Source of the DNA: a virus
Strand: one strand, 5' to 3'
Virus record (IMG/VR): IMGVR_UViG_3300042691_030122
Span: 1-46,467 of that record
Length of the DNA stretch: 46,467 nucleotides
Position numbers and translations under genes: made by a program. Shown in pieces: positions 17,738-27,114 of the stretch. The notes beneath the pieces are model-generated. The model made no database searches, was not told the DNA's origin, and saw only the letters and a program-made list of their open reading frames with translations. The first letter of the stretch is position 1. Each line of letters starts with the position of its first letter.

Positions 17738-20700
17738 TTATTTTTTCTTCGTAGAATCTAGCAAGCCGCCAGTTCTTTGTTCGTTCGTAATAACTTGTAG
17801 AACAACTTCTTTAATCTTGTTGCCCAAAGCTCTGTTCTTTTCATCTGCTCCGTCAGCAGAAGATTGTTCATTCTGAGCTTTACCATCTGTCGCATTGACC
17901 GTAATGTTAACGCTAACATTATTAGAAGACATTGATTCTGTATTTGCATTTGTTTTTGTCGCATCGCCAACCAAACCACCATCTTCAAATCTGGCTACTC
18001 CAGAGTTTATCTTATTTAAGCCACCAACTCCATATCTTCTAACCGCTTTACTATTAACAATATATTCTCCACCGCTTAATAAAGCAGGAATACTATCGTT
18101 TAATCTATTTCCATAAGGAAGATATCCGCCATTGGCAAAATGCAATACGCCTCCTTTTTGCATATTTGGTAAACCACTTTCATTTATAGTTACTCCAGCT
18201 TTCTGCAATTGACTCAACTGAGTAGAAGATGGCTTTGCTCCAGCTACTTTAGGTCCAGTCATTCCTTTAGCTATAGAACCAACACCCATCATTATTCCAG
18301 TAGTTAGAGCTGTTCCAATTAAAGATCTAATCAAAGCGCTTCTCTGGGCCTTTTTGGCATCTTTTTTAGCTTGTTCTTCTCTTATTCTTTCTAAATATTT
18401 TTGATATTCAGGATTATTTTCTTTGCCAAATTCACTTAGTTCTGCAAATGGTTCATTCATTGAAGCAGCAGCTTGTATAGAACCAGTATTTCCACCATTA
18501 GCGAATCTTCTGGCTCCTGTTCCAAATCTTGGAAACATTCCAAAGTTAAGTTTATCTATTTCTTCTGGACCACCCAATGCTTCAACTGTTTTTCTATTTA
18601 ATACATATTCTCCATCTTCAAGCAAAGCTGGATTAACATCGCCAGTTCTTCCAGCATCGCTTATGTACATACCAGCCTGAGCGCGAATCACTCCACCTTT
18701 TTGTTTTCCAGCGGCAAAACCAATTCCACTAACCATTTGATTAGCGATTTGTTGGAACATTGCATTTTGGATTGTCTTTAAGAATCCTCCAGCAACTTCC
18801 AATAATGCACTTCCAAGATCATCAGTCTTGTTGATGGCGGCATCCATTGCGCCAACCAAACCATCTCTGAAAGCCATAACGGTTGTGCCTCCTAATCTTT
18901 CTTCAAATGTTTGAACTTCTGTTCTTATTTCTCCTAGCGCCTTTGATACGCCAGTACCGAATTTACCACGCTTCGCTCTATCTTCAGCGGCTTGTTTTTC
19001 TCTTTCTGTTTCATTTGCTAATTTTGTTTGAATAGCAAGATTAGCAGTATCAATTTCACTAATAAGCTTTTTTTGAGCAACAATTTTTTCTGCCATACCA
19101 GCCAATTTCTTTTCTCCTTCAGCATTCAATAATCCATCTTCTTGACGTTTTTGCATCAATCTTTGTTCTGCTTCTAATAATTCTAGATTTTTCTTTTCCT
19201 GTGATGTTTTATCTTGTAAATATGCAATTGGATCTTTTACAGTAGATAAATCCATACCGCTAAAAGCTCCACCTTGAACTTTACGTTTTTGCAATTCTTG
19301 TCTAGCAACTTGCATTTCTAATTGTCTATTATATATTTCGCTTGACGCTTTATTAGAAGCGTATTCCTTATCAGAAAGAATATTAGCTTTTTGTTTTCTT
19401 AGTTCTTCCTGTTTCGCTTTTTTATTTTCTAATTGTGTTATTTCTGAATTATATATACTACTATCATCACCTCTTACTGCTCTGTAAGCCGCTGCTTTTT
19501 TATAAGATTTAATATCTTCATCAATTTGTGTCATTTCGGCATCTGGAATTATTTGTTCATCAAGTCTTTTAATTTGTTCATTTTTAGATGCAAATTTATC
19601 AGCACCTTCTTTTGTCATGGACATGATAAGATTTTCAATAGCGGTAGTATTCGCTAAAGTTGCATCTGTATTATCTGCGAGAACTTCTCTTTGTATTCTT
19701 GCTATTTCGGCATCAGCAATAGCTTGTCTAGCTTCTAATTCAATACCTTTCCTAGTGGCGGCTACTTCTCTTCTTCTCTTTTCATCAGAAATATCATATT
19801 CGCCTCTTCCAAGCATGAAATAAGGACTTTCGGTTGCTATGCGACCTCTTTCTATCTCAGCTTGACCTTTGATTTGTATTTGTTTATTTTGAGTAGTAAT
19901 ACTATCTACTAATTCTTTTTCGCGCAAAGTATTTTTATAACGTCTTTGTGAGAGATCGTAATCGAGTTTGCCAGTTTCGTTTTTAAGATCTAAAGATTTT
20001 TTAGCATATGCTTGTTCGGCCATGAATGTTTTACGCGCATTGTCTTCTTTATTCGCAGCTTCTTGTTCTGATATACGAGTAGATAAATTAAAAGCTTCAA
20101 TAGCTCTTTTAGATTCTTCTCCTTTTTTAAGTCCAGAAATTCCTGATATATCTACCGTTCCTGTTCTTTGAAATTTTGTAACAACCTCTTCAATATTTCC
20201 AGCAGCAGTTTCTTCCAAGGCTCCTTGTAAAACAGATATCAAGTCTTTTGATCTTCCTAGTCTTCTTGATTGTTTTTGGAGTCCTAAATCTTGCTGGAAT
20301 GTAGCGGCATCAAATTCCAACATTCTTTGTTGTTGAAGATTTGAGGTTTGCTCCATCAAGAAGTTGAATTGATTCTTGAAAGAATCATCTATATTTTTGG
20401 AAATAGCCGCCAAACCATCATTAATTAATTGAGATGATTTTTCTAAATTAAGTTTTCCAAAACTCTTTTCAAAATCATAATTTTCAATCTGCATTGCTGT
20501 AGCAGCAAGAGATTGTTCTATAGCTTGAGAATATTGGAATAGTTTTTGACGAACACCTTCTTGTCTTTGTGCAATCTCTTTTTGAGCTTTTGCGGCTTCT
20601 ACGGCTGTTTTGTATTTACCACTTACTAAACCTTTTATTATTTCATCAAAATTATTAACAATAAATCTTCCATAGTCTCCATTATCTCTTGCTACTTCTT

Positions 20701-23700
20701 GAAGTTGAATAGCTAAAGCATCTGCATTGATACCAGTAACACTATGTTTTTTAAGCAGATCAGACAATTTGTCTTGATCAAAAGCTACACTATAAAATTG
20801 ATTTTTAAATTCTGTCGCAAATTCTTCAAAATTAACACCTAATTGTTTTTGTATATTTTCTAAATCAGCAAAAAGTTGAGTATTTTGAGTAACTATCTTT
20901 TTAAAATTAGCTTCACCAGCAGCGCCAGTATTAGCTATCTGTTCTTCCATTGTTACATAACTACTAGGAATACCACCTGGACCATAGCTTTGAGTTTGAG
21001 TAAATTTAGTTACTGCTTTTTTCTCTGTTCTTAAAATTTGTTTTTTACCCAAATCTTCTATTGACAACTCTTTTTTAGCCATTCTATTTGCCGATTCAGT
21101 AACTCTCTTAGCGCCAGCCATTCTTTCCATTTCATAAGCTTTTATAGCTTCTGTCATTTTTTCAACATCAGTACCAGCTTCTCTAAATTTTTCATCTAGA
21201 CCTGTTTCTGATATTTTAACAAAATATTCTTCAAGTTTTTTATTCGCGTCAAAAGCTTCCAAAGAATTAGGATCTAAACTTCCTAAAGCTTTGACAGTAT
21301 CGATAATTCCTTTACCAGCTTCTACTGTTGATTGCGTTTGACTTCTATAGTCTTCAGCTTTCTTTTGTAAATCTTCAAGATTATCAGAAGCTCCGATTGC
21401 CGCTGTTGTAAGACCCACAAGCGCCCCTCCTGCTGCTCCAATCAACGGCCCAAATGGAGCCAATGGTCCAAGAAGAGGCGCTAAAACAGTTCCTAAAGAA
21501 GAGCCAGTACTGAGATTGGTTAAAGCAGAACTAGTTGCAGAAGCTGCAAATCTTTCGTTTACAGACATTTCTGATCTATCACGACCTCTTGTAATCGCGC
21601 TTTCAAGTTGACCTGCAATTAATGGAACCCCTAAACTAAAACCAATATTATTACCAAGACCTGCAAGACCACTAGTTAAAAAACCATTATTTCTTTGATT
21701 TCTCAATCCCATAGCGGCCATATTACGAACTACAGTTCCTCTTCCAGGTAATAATGGAGCATTCGCTCTTTGATTTATTGGAGCATTTTGTTGAGGCATT
21801 GGACCGATAAAAGCTTGTGCGGCTTGTCTTTCTGCATTTGCATGAGCAACAACTTCTGCTTTTAATTTTTTAAATTCTTGACCAGTTAAACCTAAAGTTT
21901 TCTCTAAATTATCTAACTGTGTTTTAATTTGACCGTTTGTAACGGTTAAAATATCAATAGATTTTAAATAATTATTTATTGCTTGTTCAACTTTAGTATT
22001 TCCTGCGTATCCTTTTCCTGTTAATGTTATAGGATTAGGAGCAGCAAAGTTAGGTATATTTCCCGCCGCCATTAAACCAGTAGCTTTCTGTCCAGCCATT
22101 GAATCGCTCAAAGCTTTATTCAATCCACCATGATCAGCTATTGCTGAAGCGAAATTTGGTTGACTAGTATTTCTAACAAATGGAAAAGGTCCAGTTGTAG
22201 TGTCAAGAATAGCTTTATTTCCGCTCAATCCTTCTTCAAGATTCATTACCGCTTGTTGATATGCAAAATTAGGAATAAATCCATTAGCAAAAGATTTAAG
22301 AGTTAAAATTGCTGGATCAACCATCTTCAAGATTTTATCTTGATTTTTTATCAAATCTTGTAATGAAGTTGCCTTGATTATAGTTTGACCATAATCTCCA
22401 GAGATAAATGTTTCACCGCCAAGACCAATTCTTTTTGCAATCTGAGGATATTTAGCTTTTAATCTTGATAATGGATCATTAGCTTTTCTAGGATCAACAG
22501 GTCTATCTTGAGCTAAAGCGTATCCAAAAACTCCACCTTTTCCTTTGATAGAATTTGCAATATCTCCATATAAACCAGCAGCGTTACCTTTTCCTTTTGT
22601 TGTTAAATCTTCAATAGAAACGATATCTGAAGCTTTAATTTTTCTACCTAAAGTTTTACTAAAAAATTCAAGATCGATAGGATCTGTTTTTCCTAAAGTA
22701 GCAGTTCCAAAAGAAGATTTAAATTTAGCAAAATGAGGAATAAATCCTTCGCTTAATCCTTTATTAGCTCTCCAAGAATTTGTTATTTCTGATTCGTGAC
22801 CGGCGATTTTATCAGCATAAAAGCTTATTAATTTATTGGTAATTATTTTAGCTTTATTTACTCCAAGTCTTTTTAATAAACCTTTGGTAAGAAAATCAGT
22901 ACCTTTATACATGTTTGAATAAACGCGAGTACGCTTACCCAAAGTAGAACCGGGATTTTGAGCTTCAAAATCTTGTTCTTTCTTAAGTATGTCTTTTGTT
23001 TTCCAATTTTCTTCTGTTCCGCCTTTTATTTCTATACCACCAATTTTTCCAGTACCGCTTCTAATCAAAGCATCCATTGGAGCTGTATTTGCCGCTGTAA
23101 ATGGATCAAATTTTACAGGATTTCCAAATTTATCTCTTACAGGAAAACCAGCTTCTTCCGAAGCTAATACTGCTCCACCTTGAGTTACTGCATTTAAAAT
23201 TTCACGAACATATTCTTCGTATAAATAACTAAACAATGGAGAGTTACCAGTCTTAAGATTTTTGTTATTTCCATGACTTAAGAAATTCAATTCTCTGAAC
23301 ATTTCTGAACCGGGAATCAATTTTCTTTCACCAGTATATGGATTGTAATCCATATTTTGATGAGTATTTTTTAAATCAATATCATTAAACCAAGGAAATC
23401 TATCGAACCATTCTTTATTAGCAAAAGCTTTCAACCAAGGAAGTCTTGTGACTTTTGGTGATAAACCTGTAGCAAAATTAGGAATGAATCCCTTACTAAA
23501 ACCTCTTTTTAATTCAGGATGGCCTTCTGGAACATATAATTCAATAGGTAAGTTTAAACGAATATTATCTTGTTTTTTATTTTTAAAATTTCCAGGAGGT
23601 GTAACGCCAATAGCTTTTGCAACCAAATTTCCTAAATTAAATTCTCCCGCTTTAGCTTCTCCTCCTAAAAATTTTGTAACATCAGATGGAAGAAAATCAA

Positions 23701-26104
23701 ATCTATCATTAGAAACTTTAGATCTGGTTAATTTTTCTAATTCGCTAATTCTTTGCTCAAAAATTTCACCTGTTAATAATGTAACTAATCCTCTTTTTTG
23801 ATCAGCAAATGATACAGTTCCCTTTCCTGTGTTTTTTGTCAATCTTTCGACTTGCGTATCATTATTTAAATTTGGCAAATTTCTATTCTTAAACCATAAA
23901 TCAAAATCAAAATCTGCTGATTTTCCAGTAGGAATATATTTTTCAATATCGCTTTTTGATCCAAACATAGCAATATCTTCAGCTTCTTTACGCATTTGTT
24001 CATTCGTTTTGCCTTTTACTTCTTTAATTTTATAATAAATACCTTTTTTCCCACCAATAGTATCTGTTATAAAATTAGAACCTATCATTGTTCTAAGGTT
24101 AGCAACAGAACCAACTTCTTTTTCTTCGCTTTTGCTTAATGGCAAACTTCTTAAATCACCTTTAAAACCGGTTCCTAGAATATAATCAGTTTTCTTAATA
24201 CTCGCAAAATTTGGAATAAATCCATCAGCAGCGTATGGATCAACTCCTGTTTGATTTATAGATTTCATTCTATGCAAACGACCAGCTTTTGATCCTTCTG
24301 GAGGATTTATAAAAGGTTGAGCAAAACCGGGAACATATTTTACTTTTTCTGCACTATTCATCACTCCACCAACTGGAGCTTGAATGACTTTTCCAGCTTT
24401 ATAACCGCCAATCGCCGCACCCATTACTTCAGCATTTTGTACGTCTCTTGGTATATATCCACCAGCTTTAATCTTTCCAACTTGCAATCCAGCTTGACCA
24501 ACATTTATATTACGAGGAGCCAAAGCGGCGGCTAACTGTTTTGCTGTGGCTAACTGTTGTTGATACTCAGCAGTTTGAGCTTGCGCTAAATTAAATAAAG
24601 TTTGCGCTTGAGCGGTTAGATTTCCTTGTTGACCTTGTAAAGCTAAAGAAACTTGAGATTGGCTTTGTATAATCTTAAGAACTGCTTCTTCAATATTTTT
24701 TCTCTTCTGAGTTTCTGTTGTAATTCCGAATAGTGCTGGCAAAGCTGTACTAGCATAACTAAAAGTATTAGTTATAACTTTTCCAATAACCGCAACTGCT
24801 CCAACTAAACCGGGACCACTTAAAATATTCTTAATACCAAGAAGTAATCCATTAGCAAATTGAGATCCAATTCCTTCTCCTTCTAAAAGATCATTTATAT
24901 ATGTTATCGCATCATTAAAAGGACTAACTAAACTTTTAAAAACAGGCTCGAAAGTGACTTTACCAATATTATTACTTAATTGTTGAAGATTTGTGCCTGT
25001 CTGAGAAATTAAAGCCGCCAAAGTAAGATTTAGTTTTGCATTAGCTTGTTCAGCTTCATTTGTAGCTTTTGCTCCATATTCTAAAGCTTTATTATAAACA
25101 CCTTGCTCATTATTAAGATCACTAATAATGGATTTCAAGATGTTAACCTGATAAACACCAGCAACTTGTTCTGAAAGACTTGCTTTTTGAGCAGTGCTTA
25201 AATCTTTATAAGCTCCAGCAAAATTCTGAAGAATTTGAATTGCTGGTAAAACATTTCCTTCTATATCTCTGACAGCTATATTAAAGTTTTCTAACTGATC
25301 TAATGTTTCAGTTCTTTGCAAACGAGTAAAAATTGTTTTTAAAGCGTTACCGATTACCGCGCCACCGCGAGCGGTTTTTTCTTGAGCAGAAGCGACTAAC
25401 GCATTCAATTGATCGAAGTTGACTCCAGCTTCTTTTGCCGCTTGACCAGTTCTAGAAACGGCTGAAGTTAAGTCATCCGCTGAAACTGCAAATTGCTGTT
25501 CTACGGCAACAATTTTATTTAAAATATCATTTGTAGTTAATCCAGCATCTTTAAATGCATTTGTCGCAGCAGTTAAATCTTCTACAGCTTGAGTTGCAGA
25601 AACGCCAGTAAGACGAACCAATGTCAAAGCATCGGCAGTTTTCTTCAAAGTATCTTCTGCACTTAAACCTTGTCTTGAGAATTCCAAACTAGCTTTCGCT
25701 GCATCTTGGAAAGAAGCGGCGGTTAATTTAGAAACAGAAAAAAGCTCTGAAGAAAACTTTTGTAATTTATCTGTACTTAATCCTAAAACACGATTAATAT
25801 CCGAAAGACTTTTTTCGACTTCTATTGTTACGTCAGCTATTTCTTTAAATGCTTTACCAACGCCTCCAATAACAGCGGTAGAAGCTCCGAATGCAAGAAC
25901 GCGAGCATTAGAAGCGGCAAGGGCAGATTCAAATTCTTTTAGATTACCAGTGATTCTTCCTAGTGGCTGGCTGAAGCTTCGCGTATTAACTTGTAAATTT
26001 AATTGATTTTGAGCCGCATATCTTGCATTAAATGCGGCAACGCCTTGAGCGATGCTTTGAGCTAAAGCTGTTTGACTAGCTTGAACACTAATTTGTACTG
26101 CCAT
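17738..26104 (-). CDS. Tail tape measure protein with inserted nuclease-like segments
   Basis: This 2788-residue protein sets tail length and is ejected with the DNA. Residues 40-340 are the TP901-type tape-measure domain (RVLAFGASTAVIGGVGKAF, ASLEFSRQGLSAEDTLK). Hydrophobic segments lie near residues 425-460, 1535-1565 and 2595-2620, and long coiled coils fill about 1700-2450. The C-terminal repeats with GEYVLNRKTVEALGG and GEYIVNSKAVRRYGVGG are a common tape-measure ending. Five motifs of the form G-(F/N)-I-P-(N/H)-F-A at residues 628, 872, 1120, 1275 and 1348 mark off segments. The segments 628-872 and 872-1120 each look like a PD-(D/E)XK fold: D...GGEAKAG near 801-817 and MDALI...GGIEIKGG near 1010-1028. 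It starts behind a GTGTAA motif. By the usual 0.15 nm per residue rule the tail could reach about 0.4 micrometre. Confidence 0.93.
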   Translation of the reverse strand: MAVQISVQASQTALAQSIAQGVAAFNARYAAQNQLNLQVNTRSFSQPLGRITGNLKEFESALAASNARVLAFGASTAVIGGVGKAFKEIADVTIEVEKSLSDINRVLGLSTDKLQKFSSELFSVSKLTAASFQDAAKASLEFSRQGLSAEDTLKKTADALTLVRLTGVSATQAVEDLTAATNAFKDAGLTTNDILNKIVAVEQQFAVSADDLTSAVSRTGQAAKEAGVNFDQLNALVASAQEKTARGGAVIGNALKTIFTRLQRTETLDQLENFNIAVRDIEGNVLPAIQILQNFAGAYKDLSTAQKASLSEQVAGVYQVNILKSIISDLNNEQGVYNKALEYGAKATNEAEQANAKLNLTLAALISQTGTNLQQLSNNIGKVTFEPVFKSLVSPFNDAITYINDLLEGEGIGSQFANGLLLGIKNILSGPGLVGAVAVIGKVITNTFSYASTALPALFGITTETQKRKNIEEAVLKIIQSQSQVSLALQGQQGNLTAQAQTLFNLAQAQTAEYQQQLATAKQLAAALAPRNINVGQAGLQVGKIKAGGYIPRDVQNAEVMGAAIGGYKAGKVIQAPVGGVMNSAEKVKYVPGFAQPFINPPEGSKAGRLHRMKSINQTGVDPYAADGFIPNFASIKKTDYILGTGFKGDLRSLPLSKSEEKEVGSVANLRTMIGSNFITDTIGGKKGIYYKIKEVKGKTNEQMRKEAEDIAMFGSKSDIEKYIPTGKSADFDFDLWFKNRNLPNLNNDTQVERLTKNTGKGTVSFADQKRGLVTLLTGEIFEQRISELEKLTRSKVSNDRFDFLPSDVTKFLGGEAKAGEFNLGNLVAKAIGVTPPGNFKNKKQDNIRLNLPIELYVPEGHPELKRGFSKGFIPNFATGLSPKVTRLPWLKAFANKEWFDRFPWFNDIDLKNTHQNMDYNPYTGERKLIPGSEMFRELNFLSHGNNKNLKTGNSPLFSYLYEEYVREILNAVTQGGAVLASEEAGFPVRDKFGNPVKFDPFTAANTAPMDALIRSGTGKIGGIEIKGGTEENWKTKDILKKEQDFEAQNPGSTLGKRTRVYSNMYKGTDFLTKGLLKRLGVNKAKIITNKLISFYADKIAGHESEITNSWRANKGLSEGFIPHFAKFKSSFGTATLGKTDPIDLEFFSKTLGRKIKASDIVSIEDLTTKGKGNAAGLYGDIANSIKGKGGVFGYALAQDRPVDPRKANDPLSRLKAKYPQIAKRIGLGGETFISGDYGQTIIKATSLQDLIKNQDKILKMVDPAILTLKSFANGFIPNFAYQQAVMNLEEGLSGNKAILDTTTGPFPFVRNTSQPNFASAIADHGGLNKALSDSMAGQKATGLMAAGNIPNFAAPNPITLTGKGYAGNTKVEQAINNYLKSIDILTVTNGQIKTQLDNLEKTLGLTGQEFKKLKAEVVAHANAERQAAQAFIGPMPQQNAPINQRANAPLLPGRGTVVRNMAAMGLRNQRNNGFLTSGLAGLGNNIGFSLGVPLIAGQLESAITRGRDRSEMSVNERFAASATSSALTNLSTGSSLGTVLAPLLGPLAPFGPLIGAAGGALVGLTTAAIGASDNLEDLQKKAEDYRSQTQSTVEAGKGIIDTVKALGSLDPNSLEAFDANKKLEEYFVKISETGLDEKFREAGTDVEKMTEAIKAYEMERMAGAKRVTESANRMAKKELSIEDLGKKQILRTEKKAVTKFTQTQSYGPGGIPSSYVTMEEQIANTGAAGEANFKKIVTQNTQLFADLENIQKQLGVNFEEFATEFKNQFYSVAFDQDKLSDLLKKHSVTGINADALAIQLQEVARDNGDYGRFIVNNFDEIIKGLVSGKYKTAVEAAKAQKEIAQRQEGVRQKLFQYSQAIEQSLAATAMQIENYDFEKSFGKLNLEKSSQLINDGLAAISKNIDDSFKNQFNFLMEQTSNLQQQRMLEFDAATFQQDLGLQKQSRRLGRSKDLISVLQGALEETAAGNIEEVVTKFQRTGTVDISGISGLKKGEESKRAIEAFNLSTRISEQEAANKEDNARKTFMAEQAYAKKSLDLKNETGKLDYDLSQRRYKNTLREKELVDSITTQNKQIQIKGQAEIERGRIATESPYFMLGRGEYDISDEKRRREVAATRKGIELEARQAIADAEIARIQREVLADNTDATLANTTAIENLIMSMTKEGADKFASKNEQIKRLDEQIIPDAEMTQIDEDIKSYKKAAAYRAVRGDDSSIYNSEITQLENKKAKQEELRKQKANILSDKEYASNKASSEIYNRQLEMQVARQELQKRKVQGGAFSGMDLSTVKDPIAYLQDKTSQEKKNLELLEAEQRLMQKRQEDGLLNAEGEKKLAGMAEKIVAQKKLISEIDTANLAIQTKLANETEREKQAAEDRAKRGKFGTGVSKALGEIRTEVQTFEERLGGTTVMAFRDGLVGAMDAAINKTDDLGSALLEVAGGFLKTIQNAMFQQIANQMVSGIGFAAGKQKGGVIRAQAGMYISDAGRTGDVNPALLEDGEYVLNRKTVEALGGPEEIDKLNFGMFPRFGTGARRFANGGNTGSIQAAASMNEPFAELSEFGKENNPEYQKYLERIREEQAKKDAKKAQRSALIRSLIGTALTTGIMMGVGSIAKGMTGPKVAGAKPSSTQLSQLQKAGVTINESGLPNMQKGGVLHFANGGYLPYGNRLNDSIPALLSGGEYIVNSKAVRRYGVGGLNKINSGVARFEDGGLVGDATKTNANTESMSSNNVSVNITVNATDGKAQNEQSSADGADEKNRALGNKIKEVVLQVITNEQRTGGLLDSTKKK
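22043..24223 (-). repeat. GFIPNFA-type motif repeats within the tape measure gene
   Basis: Five short coding repeats of the form G-x-I-P-(N/H)-F-A begin at 24223, 23491, 22747, 22282 and 22063 on the minus strand, with a weaker SQPNFA between the last two. Each follows a small polar pair (DG, KG, EG, NG, AG). The spacings are 244, 248, 155 and 73 residues. They mark the borders of segments with no tape-measure character. They may be linkers, docking strands or processing sites; the sequence alone does not say which. Confidence 0.8.
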
Positions 26105-26112
26105 ATTTTAAA

Positions 26113-26118
26113 TTACAC
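26113..26118 (-). promoter_or_regulatory. GTGTAA motif upstream of tape measure gene
   Basis: The motif lies in the 23-base gap before the tape measure start at 26104, with eight bases between motif and start. Context: TTTTTAAGTGTAATTTAAA. Confidence 0.5.
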
Positions 26119-26127
26119 TTAAAAACA

Positions 26128-27114
26128 TTAAGCTCCCATGATTTTCATTAAATCATTCATGTCTAACGAACCACCCTTTTTCTTAGCTTCTTCAGCCAAA
26201 GAAAGAGTCTTTGTAGTTCCTTTATCCATGTTCAAATATTTATAGTCTTCTTTTGTTGCTCCAACTATAGATTGAGCTTGACCGTCTTTTTCTTTATTTA
26301 GAATATCTTTAGCTTTTTCATTAGCATTAACATAATCAAAAATCTTTTCTGGATCTTTTCTGTATTCTTCTGGCATTTTATCATTTTGCATAAATATATT
26401 TTTAAAATATCTAGCATAAATCAGCAATCTTAATTGATTAAATGTTAATTTGGTTACTGGAAGACCAAAAAAATGAATTGGATCTTCAGAATAAGACGAA
26501 TAATAACTAAAAAAATCTTGCAAAGTAGTCTTTTGAATATTTAAATCAGAAAATTGACTATTAATTTTATTATACGCCGAAATAATATCTCCTAATTCTG
26601 AAACAGGTATTTCGTCAAATTCTTCATCTAAAAACATACTTTCTTTTAAAGAACTATCTTTAAAAAGAGTAAATTTTAAGAAATCTTCTGTATTTTTTTG
26701 ATCTGCATAATTTTCACAAGTATTTCCAAGATAAGAATTTCTTGTATTCTTTAGAGCATTTAATTTTTTCAATCCTTGTTCTATTTGAGCATTAAATACA
26801 TCAATTTGAGATTTTAAGTAAGTTGTTTTCTTTTGATCTTGTATTTTTTTAATAAAAAGCTCTTCTTGAGCTATTTTACTTTCATCAGCTTTTGTCCAAA
26901 AACCCTCTTCTTCTAAATTAGCAAGGGCTTCCTGAACTGTAGGAAGCCCATTACTTTTTGCATAGTCTAAGTGTTTTTTTCTGTTTTCTTCTATATAACT
27001 TTGTTCTATAAAATTAATATGCTTGATATAAGCTTTTCCAAAAGGTGTAGTTATTGCAGAAAAGCCAGCGCATATATCTTTAAAGATATTTTTATAAAAA
27101 AGAGAATCATCCAT
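26128..27114 (-). CDS. Putative tail assembly chaperone or pre-tape-measure protein
   Basis: This 328-residue protein is mostly helical and charged, with no enzyme motif. It starts inside the last codons of the gene upstream (ATGGATGA, eight-base overlap) and ends 23 bases before the tape measure. This is the usual place of tail assembly chaperones, which bind the tape measure and recruit tube subunits. A coiled coil lies around residues 80-125. A hydrophobic patch near residue 215 (FNQLRLLIYARYFKNIFM) may bind its partner. In lambda the second chaperone is made by frameshifting; no slippery heptamer is visible at the junction here, so a separate start with translational coupling is more likely. 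The assignment rests on position. Confidence 0.6.
   Translation of the reverse strand: MDDSLFYKNIFKDICAGFSAITTPFGKAYIKHINFIEQSYIEENRKKHLDYAKSNGLPTVQEALANLEEEGFWTKADESKIAQEELFIKKIQDQKKTTYLKSQIDVFNAQIEQGLKKLNALKNTRNSYLGNTCENYADQKNTEDFLKFTLFKDSSLKESMFLDEEFDEIPVSELGDIISAYNKINSQFSDLNIQKTTLQDFFSYYSSYSEDPIHFFGLPVTKLTFNQLRLLIYARYFKNIFMQNDKMPEEYRKDPEKIFDYVNANEKAKDILNKEKDGQAQSIVGATKEDYKYLNMDKGTTKTLSLAEEAKKKGGSLDMNDLMKIMGA

Noticed and set aside
17738-26104. Plus-strand frames of 60-117 codons within the tape measure gene
   Set aside because: They are antisense shadows of a continuous 2788-codon gene, with no family character or neighbouring signals.
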